Program-made: the position numbers and the translations under genes
Shown here: positions 20,420 through 30,316 of the stretch, piece by piece
Position numbering within the stretch: the stretch's first letter is position 1
How the letters are laid out: each line of letters starts with the position of its first letter
Assembly: GCA_032718475.1 (NCBI GenBank)
Contig: JAUCBJ010008140.1
Location: forward strand, 1-57,766
Source of the DNA: Nemertoderma westbladi
Lineage: Eukaryota; Xenacoelomorpha; Nemertodermatida; Nemertodermatidae
DNA: 57,766 nucleotides
Direction of reading: 5' to 3'
The notes under the pieces: generated by a model
What the model was told of the DNA's origin: nothing
Databases searched by the model: none
What the model saw: the letters and a program-made list of their open reading frames with translations, nothing else

Positions 20420-23223
20420 GTACGGGGCGCCTCCTCAACATTGTTCTCTGGAATGTTGAGGGCCTACAGTTTATTCGCGATAATGTCGATGACAATGAAC
20501 TAAGCAGTAGTGCAGATGTTTTACTCTTCACCGAAACTTTATATTGTAAGTCAGAAATTGATTTTCCAAACTATTACTCATTTATCCAACCCGCGCTGAA
20601 ACGCACCCGGGGTCGGCCGTCCGAAGGTATAATTATTCTATGCAAACCATGTTTGAATCCATCTATCGTGTCTCTGGATCGGAATTACATAGCAATTAAA
20701 ACAAATTCGGGATATTTTAGTGTGTTTTACTTTAACCCTGATACTGCGCTAGAAGATATAACTCTCTCTATTAACCGAGCAATCTCATTCGCTGACTACA
20801 GTAAACCTATAGTGGTGTCAGGCGATTTCAACTGTCGATTGGATAAGGGTAACCGTGGAGCATGTTTATCAGATAATTTAAATCAACTCGGATTCTATTG
20901 TTTAAATGATCCATCTGCTCCTACCTACATCTCACCCCAGGGAGAAAGTGTAATAGATCTAGTGTTTATTCGTTACCCCTCGGTGGCTCCAAGCTGTCTA
21001 CCACAGCTGCAAATCCACCTCAGTCCAATACGTAAACATCAGAGAGTCTCTGCAAACATATATCTTAATACAGACTCAAACCTTCAGATCCCCAGCAGGC
21101 CACATCGATATACACGAAAAATTGATTCTGGTAAACTTTCTAACCATGCGAATCTTCAACTAGTGTTTGAAAATCTAGTAACTCATAGCGATATTAACAC
21201 GGCCACACTACTTCTAAATGATGCTATAACCGGGTCTTCCAATTTGATACGCCCCCGAGTAACCCATGGGAAGCCATGGTTTGACGAAGAATGCCGAAAT
21301 CAAAAATCTACATTAATGGCTGCTATGTTGTCTCGTCACGTTTCTACAGACGCTAACACACACTTCTGGCGTCTACGGAAGCAATATAAATCTCTAGTAA
21401 AGGATAAACGAAACGCCTACGACAATGATAAACTATTGGATCTGATCGTCCGCGTCGAAATTACTCCCTGGTCCCTTTTCAAGCAGAAACATAAACCGTC
21501 GATTGCTCCCATTGATGCTACACGGCTCGAGGAACATTTTACGGACTTACTAGGAACTCCAAATGATCCTGAAGGAGTGGCTACTACCCCGGTTTCATCT
21601 GATCCCGAACGCGAGCTGGACGAGTGGTTCAATGAACAGTTTACAGAATCGGAAATTCTAGAGACAATTACCGACCTACCAAACAACAAGGCGTGCGGAC
21701 ATGACGGCATATACTATGAGCACATAAAACAGGGGATTCCACAACTTTTATCATTAATAACTCTACTCTATAACGTCTGCTTTGATATTGGGAAATTGCC
21801 TTCAATCTGGAAAAATAGCGTGATAAATATTCTTTATAAAGGGAAGGGGAAAATCACGGACCCCGACAACTACCGCGGGATAGCTCTTCTGTGTGTTCTT
21901 CTGAAAATTCTCACGTCGACTATTAACAAGCGAATACGCAGCGCTCTCGCTAACTTCATTCCACTCGAACAGTTTGGTTTTGTCCCTCAACGATCTACAA
22001 TACATGCTATATCGAAGTTACTTCAGGACATTACAACAGCCTTTAACTCGCCCACTAGACAATCAAGAATAACATATGCATTATTTGTTGATTTCCGGAA
22101 GGCGTTTGACCTTTTAAGCCGTAAAGTATTACTAAACAAGCTCTACAACTTAGGTGTGAGGGGAAAGACCTTCGACATAATAAAGGAATTGTTATGTAAT
22201 TATTTCCGCATCTTTGATGGTCTCCGTTACTCGAACCTCATTGAACAATTACGAGGGATTTTACAGGGGGACTGTCTGAGCCCCACCTGCTTTATTTTAT
22301 TCATTGCCGACCTAGCAACGGCACTAAGAAATGTAGCTGCCTTACTCAAATTCATATTCTATGCAGACGATTTGGTGATATACTCCAGTAACAGATGCGA
22401 CGTCCAATCAGCTCTCGATGTTATATCCAAATGGTGTAAATTAAACGGTATGGAAGTAAATTTATTGAAAACAAAGATTATTAAATTTCGCAAGGGCGGT
22501 CGATACAGCAAAGACGACAAATTCACATATGGAAATAATATAGTCAAACTCGAGAATAAATACGAATACCTAGGAATTACGCTTCAGCCTTCATTATCAT
22601 TCACACAGCATATTCAATTAAAGAAAATAAAGGCATTTGGAATTATTGGCTCAATACAGCACCTCCGTTTATTATCAATTGACACTGCCATCAAAATTTT
22701 TAATTCTAAAATAGACCCTTTGGTAACATACGCGTTCACAGAAATCGGTCCTTATTTTACACTGGCACATTTAAAAGAAGTAGATAAAATAAAATCAGCA
22801 TTCGCTAAATCAATGCTGGCCTTACACAAATCCGCATCTTCCACTATGGCACTAAAGCTTATTGATCAACAAATGTTTGTCGAATGCATTCTAGAACGCA
22901 ACCCAAATACCTTCAATCGAAACGCAATCTCATTATACAGAGTACACCGAGAGGAACGCGAATTAAATTTCATCCAAGAAGGTTTTATAAACGGGCCCGC
23001 TTTCACCTCGGACATATGGAAACGCCAAAACCAGAAAAACCGACACGTTGTAACTCGGACAACTTCCCATGGTTTTCATTTTAAACTCTGCACCGATCAA
23101 ACTCCTTTTCACCCGCTGTCACAGAACTGCGTCTGCCGATTCTGCCAGCACTCATGCTCGGACCGCTATCACTGTCTTTCATGTACACTTTGTCCACCCT
23201 TATCAACCTTAGCACAACCATAA
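20332..23223 (+). CDS. LINE ORF2: APE endonuclease and reverse transcriptase
   Basis: A 963-residue polyprotein that nicks target DNA and reverse-transcribes the element. The endonuclease spans about residues 34-235 (NIVLWNVEGL, LLFTETL, VVSGDFNCRL, SVIDLVF). The RT spans about 445-720, with FVDFRKAFD near 587, GILQGDCLSP near 645 and the catalytic YADD at 677-680. A cysteine/histidine cluster (CVCRFC...H...C, about 933-955) lies at the C-terminus. The start chosen is the only in-frame ATG upstream of the endonuclease; it lies inside ORF1, 88 nt before the ORF1 stop. Translation by frameshift or reinitiation is therefore likely. No stop or frameshift interrupts it. Confidence 0.88.
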   Translation: MASYGTNGTYSFGLSSQRLKSNPTTQPPVGTGRLLNIVLWNVEGLQFIRDNVDDNELSSSADVLLFTETLYCKSEIDFPNYYSFIQPALKRTRGRPSEGIIILCKPCLNPSIVSLDRNYIAIKTNSGYFSVFYFNPDTALEDITLSINRAISFADYSKPIVVSGDFNCRLDKGNRGACLSDNLNQLGFYCLNDPSAPTYISPQGESVIDLVFIRYPSVAPSCLPQLQIHLSPIRKHQRVSANIYLNTDSNLQIPSRPHRYTRKIDSGKLSNHANLQLVFENLVTHSDINTATLLLNDAITGSSNLIRPRVTHGKPWFDEECRNQKSTLMAAMLSRHVSTDANTHFWRLRKQYKSLVKDKRNAYDNDKLLDLIVRVEITPWSLFKQKHKPSIAPIDATRLEEHFTDLLGTPNDPEGVATTPVSSDPERELDEWFNEQFTESEILETITDLPNNKACGHDGIYYEHIKQGIPQLLSLITLLYNVCFDIGKLPSIWKNSVINILYKGKGKITDPDNYRGIALLCVLLKILTSTINKRIRSALANFIPLEQFGFVPQRSTIHAISKLLQDITTAFNSPTRQSRITYALFVDFRKAFDLLSRKVLLNKLYNLGVRGKTFDIIKELLCNYFRIFDGLRYSNLIEQLRGILQGDCLSPTCFILFIADLATALRNVAALLKFIFYADDLVIYSSNRCDVQSALDVISKWCKLNGMEVNLLKTKIIKFRKGGRYSKDDKFTYGNNIVKLENKYEYLGITLQPSLSFTQHIQLKKIKAFGIIGSIQHLRLLSIDTAIKIFNSKIDPLVTYAFTEIGPYFTLAHLKEVDKIKSAFAKSMLALHKSASSTMALKLIDQQMFVECILERNPNTFNRNAISLYRVHREERELNFIQEGFINGPAFTSDIWKRQNQKNRHVVTRTTSHGFHFKLCTDQTPFHPLSQNCVCRFCQHSCSDRYHCLSCTLCPPLSTLAQP

Positions 23224-23372
23224 TAAATCAATATAAGGCCTAACTAAACTGTACTGTATCGACTTCAATAATTATCATGTTATTTCGGTGTATATAATAT
23301 TATATGGTATTTAATTAAAATTAATTAATATACAGTCATTTTACCCCGACTGGGGTGTAGTTATTAAAAAAA

Positions 23373-23460
23373 AATTAAATTCGAATTAAATTTTGGATTT
23401 GAAAAGCTACTGTATATATTATCGTAGCGTGATGAGCATTCAAAAATATCACAATCGTAC
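23373..23460. repeat. 88-bp target-site duplication, right copy
   Basis: Perfect duplicate of 19446-19533, directly after the poly-A tail. Confidence 0.95.
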
Positions 23461-23699
23461 GTATAAATATTTACAAAGGGGAAGATATCATTATAACAAT
23501 ATAAACAATAATTGCCAGGGAATGATGCAGACCTGTATGATTCATGGAGTTCAGTGGTGGTCAGGTAGGAACCGCAGGGAAGATGGAACCAATTTTTACA
23601 TAAAACGCAATGAAATTGTATATCAGATGGGACAAACCCTGAGTAGCAGAAAGTGCACGAATGGATAGGGGAAGGGGACAAAGGACAAGGGACAGACAT
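23461..23699 (-). pseudogene. Old PHD-finger LINE, N-terminal part (right half)
   Basis: An open minus-strand frame starting at the ATG near 23699 encodes a C4HC3 PHD-type finger (CTFC, CVLC, WFHLPC, CLYC). Such fingers sit at the N-terminus of some CR1/L2-like LINE ORFs just before the endonuclease. The frame runs into the duplicated target site and resumes, after a frameshift, at 19445-19186. It is an old broken copy. Confidence 0.65.
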
Positions 23700-23725
23700 C
23701 GTAAAATAACTATACAATGTTAGAA

Positions 23726-24393
23726 TGTAACCTGACTAACTGACTAACAACATTATTACAGTCTACATATTATTGTAAATCTTACATAAGAACTAAGGCA
23801 ATATTATCATAATCTTAAATCATATATATCTTGAGAGATAAATGCAACCGATACATACAGTAGTCGTAATCTTAAATCATATATATCTTGAGAGATAAAC
23901 GTAACCGGTATGAAATAAACAAATTTCATAAATAATAAAAATGGTAACCAGTATACGAAATGACGGTAGAAACTATCTAGCTGTATGATTAGTGAACTGA
24001 CCAGTAAACCAGTAATCAGAGTAGATATATGATTGATACACATACATATTGGTTTCACCTCTACTCTACTTTGGCCTTTGCTACGCAATGGATGCTTTCC
24101 TATCTTTCCCCATGTGATCCCCTGCCCGCTATTGGCTTATATACTAATTGTCACTTTGGCACTCCCTGTAGGTGTTACCCCCTACTGCTAGCCTCAACTA
24201 GCTGTGTTCTCCCTCCGAGGTGGTTTGACCTCTCACCTCTCTCTGTGGCTTTAGGGCCTGTGTCGCCCCCCCCCCCCCGAGTTGGTTATGAGGCGAGATT
24301 ATTATTGGTAATCTCGTATCGCAAACTATATTGGTAAAATGCCACTGGTCCCATTTTCGGGTGAGTAATGTAAGGGAATTGAATCCGCTTACA
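23726..24393 (-). mobile_element. LTR A, BEL/Pao family A (668 bp)
   Basis: On the minus strand it starts TGTAAGCGGATTC right after a purine tract, exactly as LTR B and LTR C do, and can be followed alongside LTR B down to about 23960. It contains a 58-bp internal tandem duplication (units from 23811 and 23869). LTR B is 610 bp, and 610 plus 58 gives 668, which places the end at TACA on the minus strand (23726). That end is otherwise too diverged to fix by eye. Confidence 0.65.
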
Positions 24394-25209
24394 CTCCCCC
24401 CCATGCTATCTTCCCGGTAAGAAGATAGCATCAACCTTATAAGTGCGCTTCAATTCCGCTGGAACCCAATTTAATATTGGATGTGGGGTTGAGTTCTTTT
24501 CTCGGGGTCGGCTTTCCAGACCGCCCCCCCCCCCCCCTGGGTGTGTTATTACTACCCATCCTTGATGCAATCGCGAGCTATGTTGCACCGAGGTATCTGG
24601 TGTCTCTGTTTGAGACTATTGTGCTCACTCTCCACACAATTTTTCTTTAACCTTACTCAAATCTTCCTCACGGACCTCGCTGTCCCTTCTTCTCTCACTA
24701 GTCCCTTGGGACTCATTCTCCTCCGTGCTCGCTCCCCACACTTGAATTGCACTCCTTTCACTCCCTCACATGTCAACGCCTCCTTCCCATACTTCCCCGC
24801 TGCCACTCTCCTCACTCTCATTGGGTCCCACGCATGTGTACATCATGTCAGTGAGATCCGTATAAAGTCTCGTCCTACTATTCTAGTCATCATTCCCGTT
24901 GATTCAGTATTTGGTCCCATTGACCTGACGTGCATAAATTACTGTACGTTGGTACGTCGTACCATACGTTAGTACGTATGTATTTGTACATTATGTAGCC
25001 ATCAGACGTACGTGATTGTTTAGTGCGTATGTATGGTCCCATTGACCCGGCGTGCGTAAATTACTGTACATTGGTATGTCGTACCATATGTTACTACCTA
25101 TGTATTTGTACATTATGTACCCATCAGATGTATGTAATTGCACCTACTCATATTATTTTTTTTTATATATATTATTATTTTATATTATTTATTTGTGGGA
25201 AGGGTGTAT
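24394..25209 (-). other. Family A 3' untranslated region, copy A
   Basis: Homologous in inverted orientation to 30480-31078. An 11-bp perfect hairpin (24403-24431: ATGCTATCTTC, 7-nt loop, GAAGATAGCAT) lies directly beside the polypurine tract and LTR. Long C runs are present (about 24267-24280 and 24523-24538). At the far end GAGGGGGGTGGGAATG (minus strand, about 25216-25231) is a second polypurine tract next to the coding remnant. Confidence 0.6.
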
Positions 25210-26670
25210 TGCCCTCATTCCCACCCCCCTCAGTCCAACTTATTGGACGACTCAACAACCTAGGGGCGATTCTTGCAGCAGGCAACTCTTCCACTGCCCC
25301 CATGTCGGTCCTCTTATTCTTCGTTTTCAGTTCCAACTCTCTTGGATCTGACCTTCCCTTCTCCTCCGTCAGTTCCAACTCTCTTGGATCTGACCTTCCC
25401 TTCTCCTCCACTCTAAAATCGGGTCTCTCCTCCCCCCCACAGAACTCCTCATAGTCGTCCCCTAGCGGCAAAATGCCACCCTTCTTCTTGTCATCACTTG
25501 GCGGTAGAATGCCACCCTTCTTGTCATCCTCACTGGTATATGCCACCTTTGCTGGCCTCCCCCTCAATATGTGTGCCGGCGTTAAAGCCCCCGATGACCC
25601 TCGGTCATCCTTTGGTACGCATAATGGTCTACCATTCAATGCCCCCTCGCACTTTGCCCCCTTGAACTTTGCCAGCCCCGTGAGCGTGTACAACACACCC
25701 TCTCCAACTTTCCTGCCTCCTTTGTCACGCTTCATCATGGGCTTCTCTGCCCTTGGTCTAATCTTCTTACGTCCTCTCCCCTTCTCCTACTCGACCTCCT
25801 CCCCATTGGTATGCTTCTCAACTGGACCTGTGTCTGTTCCGGACACCTCTCCGGATATCTCGCCATCCACTCTTCTCCATCCCCATACTGATACTCGCCA
25901 GGAACATCTATGTTCCATCCAATCGCCTCTAGGTCCTCTGCGTCGAACCCATTCTCCTCCGCCCACTCTCTTGCTGTTGTTTCTCCTCCTGATTCATCTG
26001 TCGGCGGTATTTCTCTGTCCTCCACCCTTTCACCATGCTCCACTATGCGTGGTTCCAGATCCATACCCATCCCCGACTCCTGGTGTTCTCCCTTGGACCA
26101 CTTCCCATATGGGACCTCCCCATTGCCCGTCTTAGGTTTCTTTTCTGTTCCTCCATCCTCCATTTCTCTCATTGTGCCTGCGAACATGCACCCTGAGGAT
26201 TCCGACGCGCTGAACTGAATTCTAGACTTGATTGGGCCGCTGAGTGTCCATCCAAATGGCGTGAGAATCGCCATTGGGCCTCGCCCCCCATCCTGTCCGA
26301 CTTGCCAGGAACATCTCCCGTGGGCCGTCGGGCAGTCCATGCCGACTATGAGAGATACTTTCAGGACATCCAGTTCGGGTACGGAGAAATCGATTTTGTA
26401 CAGGTACTGTAATTGTTCAACCTCGATCTTTGTGGGTCACCTGGCATTAATATTAATCGATTCTATTATTTGAATGGGATCGATGGTCTCCCCATAATCG
26501 CACCCTGTCGTTATCGCTGATATTTTGCAACGCCCCGTTCTCATCTTCAAGACCTCGTCGTTACTCAAGATAGTGGTTACCGCCATCTTGCTTGGCCTCA
26601 TTCGTAACCCTATCTTTTCGGCCACCCAACCCTCCATTAGCGTGAATACTGCTCCACTATCGATCAACAA
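25210..26670 (-). pseudogene. Family A pol remnant: protease and integrase piece
   Basis: Minus strand. About 26670-26440 encodes a retropepsin-like segment (LLIDSGAVFTL, the DSG active site) of the DUF1758 type found in BEL/Pao. About 26340-26170 gives GMDCPTAHG and FGWTLSGPI, the C-terminal part of the same module. Reverse transcriptase and RNase H are missing. About 25700-25560 resembles the integrase 3' part (CEGALNGRPL, ALTPAHILRGRP). The tail contains in-frame micro-duplications (DDKKKGGILP twice, EEKGRSDPRELEL twice). It is a deletion derivative, not functional. Confidence 0.65.
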
Positions 26671-26686
26671 TCGACTTCGCTGGAAA

Positions 26687-26953
26687 GTCACTAAGGCGAT
26701 AAGCGCAGAGTATTGGACAAGGTGGATACAAGAGTACCTTCCAACACTATACAAAAGGAGTAAATGGAGGAACAGTGATGACACGATTATCAATAACCAG
26801 TGGAGATTAACTAGGGTAGTAGAAACCTACCCAGGCGAGGATGGAAGAATTAGATCCGTGGAAGTGAGGATCGGAGGAAAGATAGGGGCCAAAGATAGGA
26901 AGACCTACAGGAGGGTGGTAGAAAAGTGTTGCCTATTGGAACGGTCGCCTTAG
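26687..26953 (+). pseudogene. Family A integrase C-terminal domain fragment, copy B
   Basis: Plus strand; encodes KAISAEYW, EYLPTL, KRSKWRN, IINNQWRL and SVEVRIGG, the DUF5641-type C-terminal domain of BEL/Pao integrases. It matches the minus-strand copy at 42782-43024, but about 13 residues (the LKKGDLVIVT region) are deleted. It ends KCCLLERSP and a stop, followed by a purine-rich tract (about 26979-27002). It begins abruptly where the opposite-strand protease ends. Confidence 0.7.
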
Positions 26954-28040
26954 AGTAGAGTCGTCCAATATATTCGACTGAGGGGGGTGGGAATGAGGGC
27001 GAGACGCACTTCCCATACATAAAATAAAAATATAATAAATAAAATAATAAAATAAGTAGTTAGTACCAAGGTACGCTGTAGGAAGGTAGATATTAGGAAC
27101 GTCTGATGGGTACAGATGTACCAACGTACATAATATACAATGTAGGTAGTTATAATTATGTACGCCGGATGGGTACAATCATGTACCAACATACCTAATT
27201 TACATACATAAAACTTGTGGGCACTGAGGGCGCCACATGAGGAATTGGGGGGTATGTACACATACCGCAGTAGAAGGGTACACAGTACCGTAAAACTTGT
27301 GGGCACTGAGGGCACCATGTGAGCAATTGGGGGGTATGTATGCATACCTTAGTAAAGGGTACACAGTACCATAAACCTTGTGGGCACTGAGGGCGCCACA
27401 TGAGGAATTGGGGGGTATGTACGCATACCGTAGTAGAAGGGTACACAGTACCGTAAACTTGTGGGTACTGAGGGTGCCAATTGAGGAAGTGGGGGGGGGG
27501 GGGAGTATGTACGCATACCGTAGCAGAGCGGTACACAGTACCGTAAACCTGTGGGCACTGAGGGCGCCATGTGAGGGAAGAGGGGGGCATGTGGGCACAG
27601 TAGGATAGACCGTGTAGGCTGCACGAAATAGACTACTGTACCGCATAGCCCATAGTACAGACTTAGGGTATTGTTGCAGAGCCAGAAAACTGTCTGGTAG
27701 GAAGCTAGCACAGTAATGAGAAAACTGTAGCTAGTCTTCTCTGTATACAAGTAGGGGTTACTTAAGTAAGTGATCCGATGACAGTTAATAATAACACACA
27801 TAAGGGGGGAATATAAATAATAGCAAAATTAGAAAATTAACAAATTATGGCAACTGGGGGGAGGAAATTCTAGAATCAGTAATAAAAGCAACAGACAAAA
27901 TTACAAATTTAGGGGAAAATTGACACTTAGGGGGTATATTTGTATAAAATATACCGAAAAACGTAATATAGGAGGTAGGCTATCACTGATCGGAACAACT
28001 AACATTCTGTTTGACAACCCTGAGAGCGCGTAGATTTGTG
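26954..28040 (+). other. Family A post-pol spacer with tandem array, copy B
   Basis: Between the integrase end and the extra ORF. It starts with a polypurine tract and an AT-rich block, then holds five units of 80-90 bp (27211 to about 27600) containing TTGTGGGCACTGAGGG and GGGTACACAGTACCGT. After the array a segment (about 27588-27660, GTGTAGGCTGCACG) is homologous to the equivalent place in the minus-strand copy (about 42150-42215). No LTR sequence of the TGTAAGCGG type is seen here. Confidence 0.65.
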
Positions 28041-30316
28041 ATGGCGGAGAAATTAGTAAAGAAGAGAAAGTCGGAGAAGACTGGGAAAGAGTTGCTAGTG
28101 GACTTCATGCAGAAGCATCTGGAGGACAAGACGAAGGGATACTACAAACTACTCCCAAAGGGTCACAAAGCGCCCACGCTACAGGATCAGATTAGGGAGA
28201 TGCACGAGCGACGACTGGTCGGGACCTACGGGACGCCGTCGTTGGACAAAAGCGATCCACGAGCATCTTCGCTATGTTGTGAAGGGAGACGAGGCGAAGT
28301 TCGGGATACCGAAGTATCCGAGGGAACCACCGAGGAAGGAGTGGAGGGGATTTGTAGATTCCGTGGAGAGGGGCGGATACATTGTCCTAGATGATGAGGG
28401 GACTGTGGAGGATGACGAGGGCTCGAGAAGGGGGTCAGGAGGATCGGATAGAACTATATTGCTGCACTTGGCAGCGCCGAACAGAGATATGTTTCTATTC
28501 GACCTGGGGACCTACAGAAAGAAAAGCGGGCCAAAGTTAAACCGGTTGCCGAGGGCGGTGCAGGAGCTAGTGAGACAGAAAACTACGATCAAGGTGGGAT
28601 CAGCGATCCGCGACGACGCGGATAGGATTATTGGACCGGACACCTCCAATCTTCTGGACATGCCCGTTGTCTATATGGCTATGACGAGACCAGAGGGATT
28701 AGGATTGGTGGAGAACATGGGACATTGCGGAGCCTTGGCGATGGGCCAGCTGATGGGACTCGTCTGCCACAAGCCGATTGACTGGAACAAGTTCCGGAAA
28801 GAATACAGAGCGGAACTTGCGAACTCACTGAATTGGGGAGCGAGACCAGGAAAGCAGGAAGTGTATCAGTTCCGGAAGGATAAAGATATATCAGAAGAGA
28901 TATATCCTACAGGAGGATTGGATAATGATAGGTTTATTAAACCTATTCATTACGGTGATCATCGGGAGGGAGCCGACGGCGTTTCTACTATCAGGACCAC
29001 CTCTGAATCATAGGAGAGCCTTTAAAGTGGCCTTCGAGGGTCTTGTAGACCACCCGGGGCTGAAGGGCGAATCGGTATTTTTCGATACCCGACACCTAGT
29101 GGACAGAGAGGTAGACATTGGACAGTGGACAGAGAAAAACATCGGGGTTGCAAGGAATGCCCATGCCAGCGGGCTCTGAGGGCGACATTGGGAGGAAGAG
29201 ACTGAGGGAGGTAGAAGTTTGGAAGGCTAATGGTGGATACCAGGGTGGAAAGGGACACAGTGGATCAACCGGGCTACCGGGTTCGGATCCGCTCCCAGCA
29301 GGGGAGGAAAAAGACGAGTTCGGGGCGATGCCGCCGATAGAGAGGATTGCGGCCCCCGCAGGGGAAGAGGAGGAGGACGAGTTCGGGGCAATGCCGCCGA
29401 TAGCGAGGATCGGCCATTCAGATACGGACTGGGTGGGTGGTGACGGCCAGCGGGGCGAGGGCCTTCTGGGACAAACCCGGTAAGCGGACCTGGGAGCACG
29501 ATGGACCCGGCAATGGACTTTGCAGTAAGTACGATCAGGTTGGACAAGCAACCGGGAATGGCACCATGGGTAGTGTTTGGAGAAACAATGCAGAGGGTGG
29601 AGGAGGACATCGACATGGGTAGGGAGGACAGCATCCAGATGTTCACCTACCAGCGGCTCCATAGACCCAGGAGGCCACTCGGAGCGAAGGATGACTTGGG
29701 GCGGGACACAATAATACACGGTTGCGATTACTGTGGGAGACTAACCCATCAGCAAAAGAACTGTCTATACCTTTTCCAGAAGGGGACGGCATGTCTCTAC
29801 TGCCGCGAGTCAACCCATAAGATGGGTGTGTGTCTGAGGTTGCACAACAGATGTTCAAAGTGCAAGTTTAGAGGGCACTTTGAGTGCCAGTGCGACTGGA
29901 TGGATGATGAGGAGAAGTTCCGGATCTTCGAGGAGTGGGCCGACGTCGGAGTCATGACATGACAACGGATGAAGGCCCAGGAGTTTCGGTGGGGCTTCTT
30001 TAACATTAACATGGAAGCCCACCAGGAGATCACCAAAAGTAGACTACCATTCATGTATCAAGAGGTAGCGACAGCGGCATCATATGGAGGGGTCATCAAC
30101 ACCCAAAGATACCTGGATAGATGGTCACCAGAAAATAGGATCGAATTCAGGGACTTTCTGGGGGAACACGTGCCACACGCGATGAAGGTGATCTTGTGGG
30201 ACGCTACCAGAGGGAGACAGGAGGGACACTCAGTGGGACCACCTGCGAAGCGATACCAGGAGTTGATAACACCTGTGGCCAAAGAACCAACAATGGGGCT
30301 TGGTAAGACGGTATAG
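28041..30316 (+). pseudogene. Family A downstream ORF: exonuclease-like, triple zinc knuckle
   Basis: Start chosen at the ATG of MAEKLVKKRK, which matches the minus-strand copy. A basic N-terminus of about 100 residues is followed by a DEDD-type exonuclease-like domain: YIVLDDEG (DxE), ILLHLA, FLFDLGTY, IKVGSAIRDD (second acidic motif), a helical part and WGARPGKQEVY. A low-complexity linker follows, then three CX2CX4HX4C knuckles (29723-29895: CDYCGRLTHQQKNC, CLYCRESTHKMGVC, CSKCKFRGHFECQC). After one in-frame TGA (29960-29962) a tail follows (EFRWGFF, ILWDATRG). Breaks: a 1-nt insertion near 28250, a 5-nt loss near 28878 and further shifts near 29180 and 29490. The YxxxD motif expected of the exonuclease is not intact. 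A gag-like nucleic-acid-binding role is the main alternative. Confidence 0.6.

Larger units (their letters stand above)
19534..23372 (+). mobile_element. Full-length two-ORF LINE, apparently intact
   Basis: The 3,839-bp element is bounded by a perfect 88-bp direct repeat. The 76-bp 5' leader contains GACTGTAAG-type 9-bp repeats. Two overlapping open ORFs follow, then about 140 bp of 3' UTR and a short poly-A tail (about 23366-23372). The layout (ORF1 without zinc knuckles, ORF2 with APE endonuclease, reverse transcriptase and C-terminal Cys/His motif, poly-A tail) suits the Jockey/CR1/Daphne group. The phrase FRKGGR after the RT core is what I associate with Daphne-like elements, but the clade is uncertain. 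Identical flanking repeats and open frames indicate a recent insertion. Confidence 0.9.

Noticed and set aside
24198-25454. Multiple overlapping frames of 80-143 residues in LTR A and its 3' UTR
   Set aside because: Pyrimidine-rich, low-complexity sequence with long C runs; the homologous copies B and C do not keep the frames.
25473-26218. Plus-strand frames of 102-220 residues opposite the pol remnant
   Set aside because: Antisense shadows of the minus-strand protease/integrase remnant, which has recognisable motifs.
27211-27600. Five regularly spaced units, CRISPR-like at first sight
   Set aside because: Whole units are similar from end to end with no unique spacers; it is a minisatellite.
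27195-27801. Several proline- and cysteine-containing minus-strand frames of 130-150 residues
   Set aside because: They are translations of the 80-90 bp tandem array in three frames; repeated phrases mirror the DNA units.
28041-30316. Reading the zinc-knuckle ORF simply as the family's gag
   Set aside because: Not fully excluded, but the related minus-strand copy has a separate CCHC gag end upstream of its protease, and the ORF follows pol in both copies. Kept as the main alternative rather than the call.
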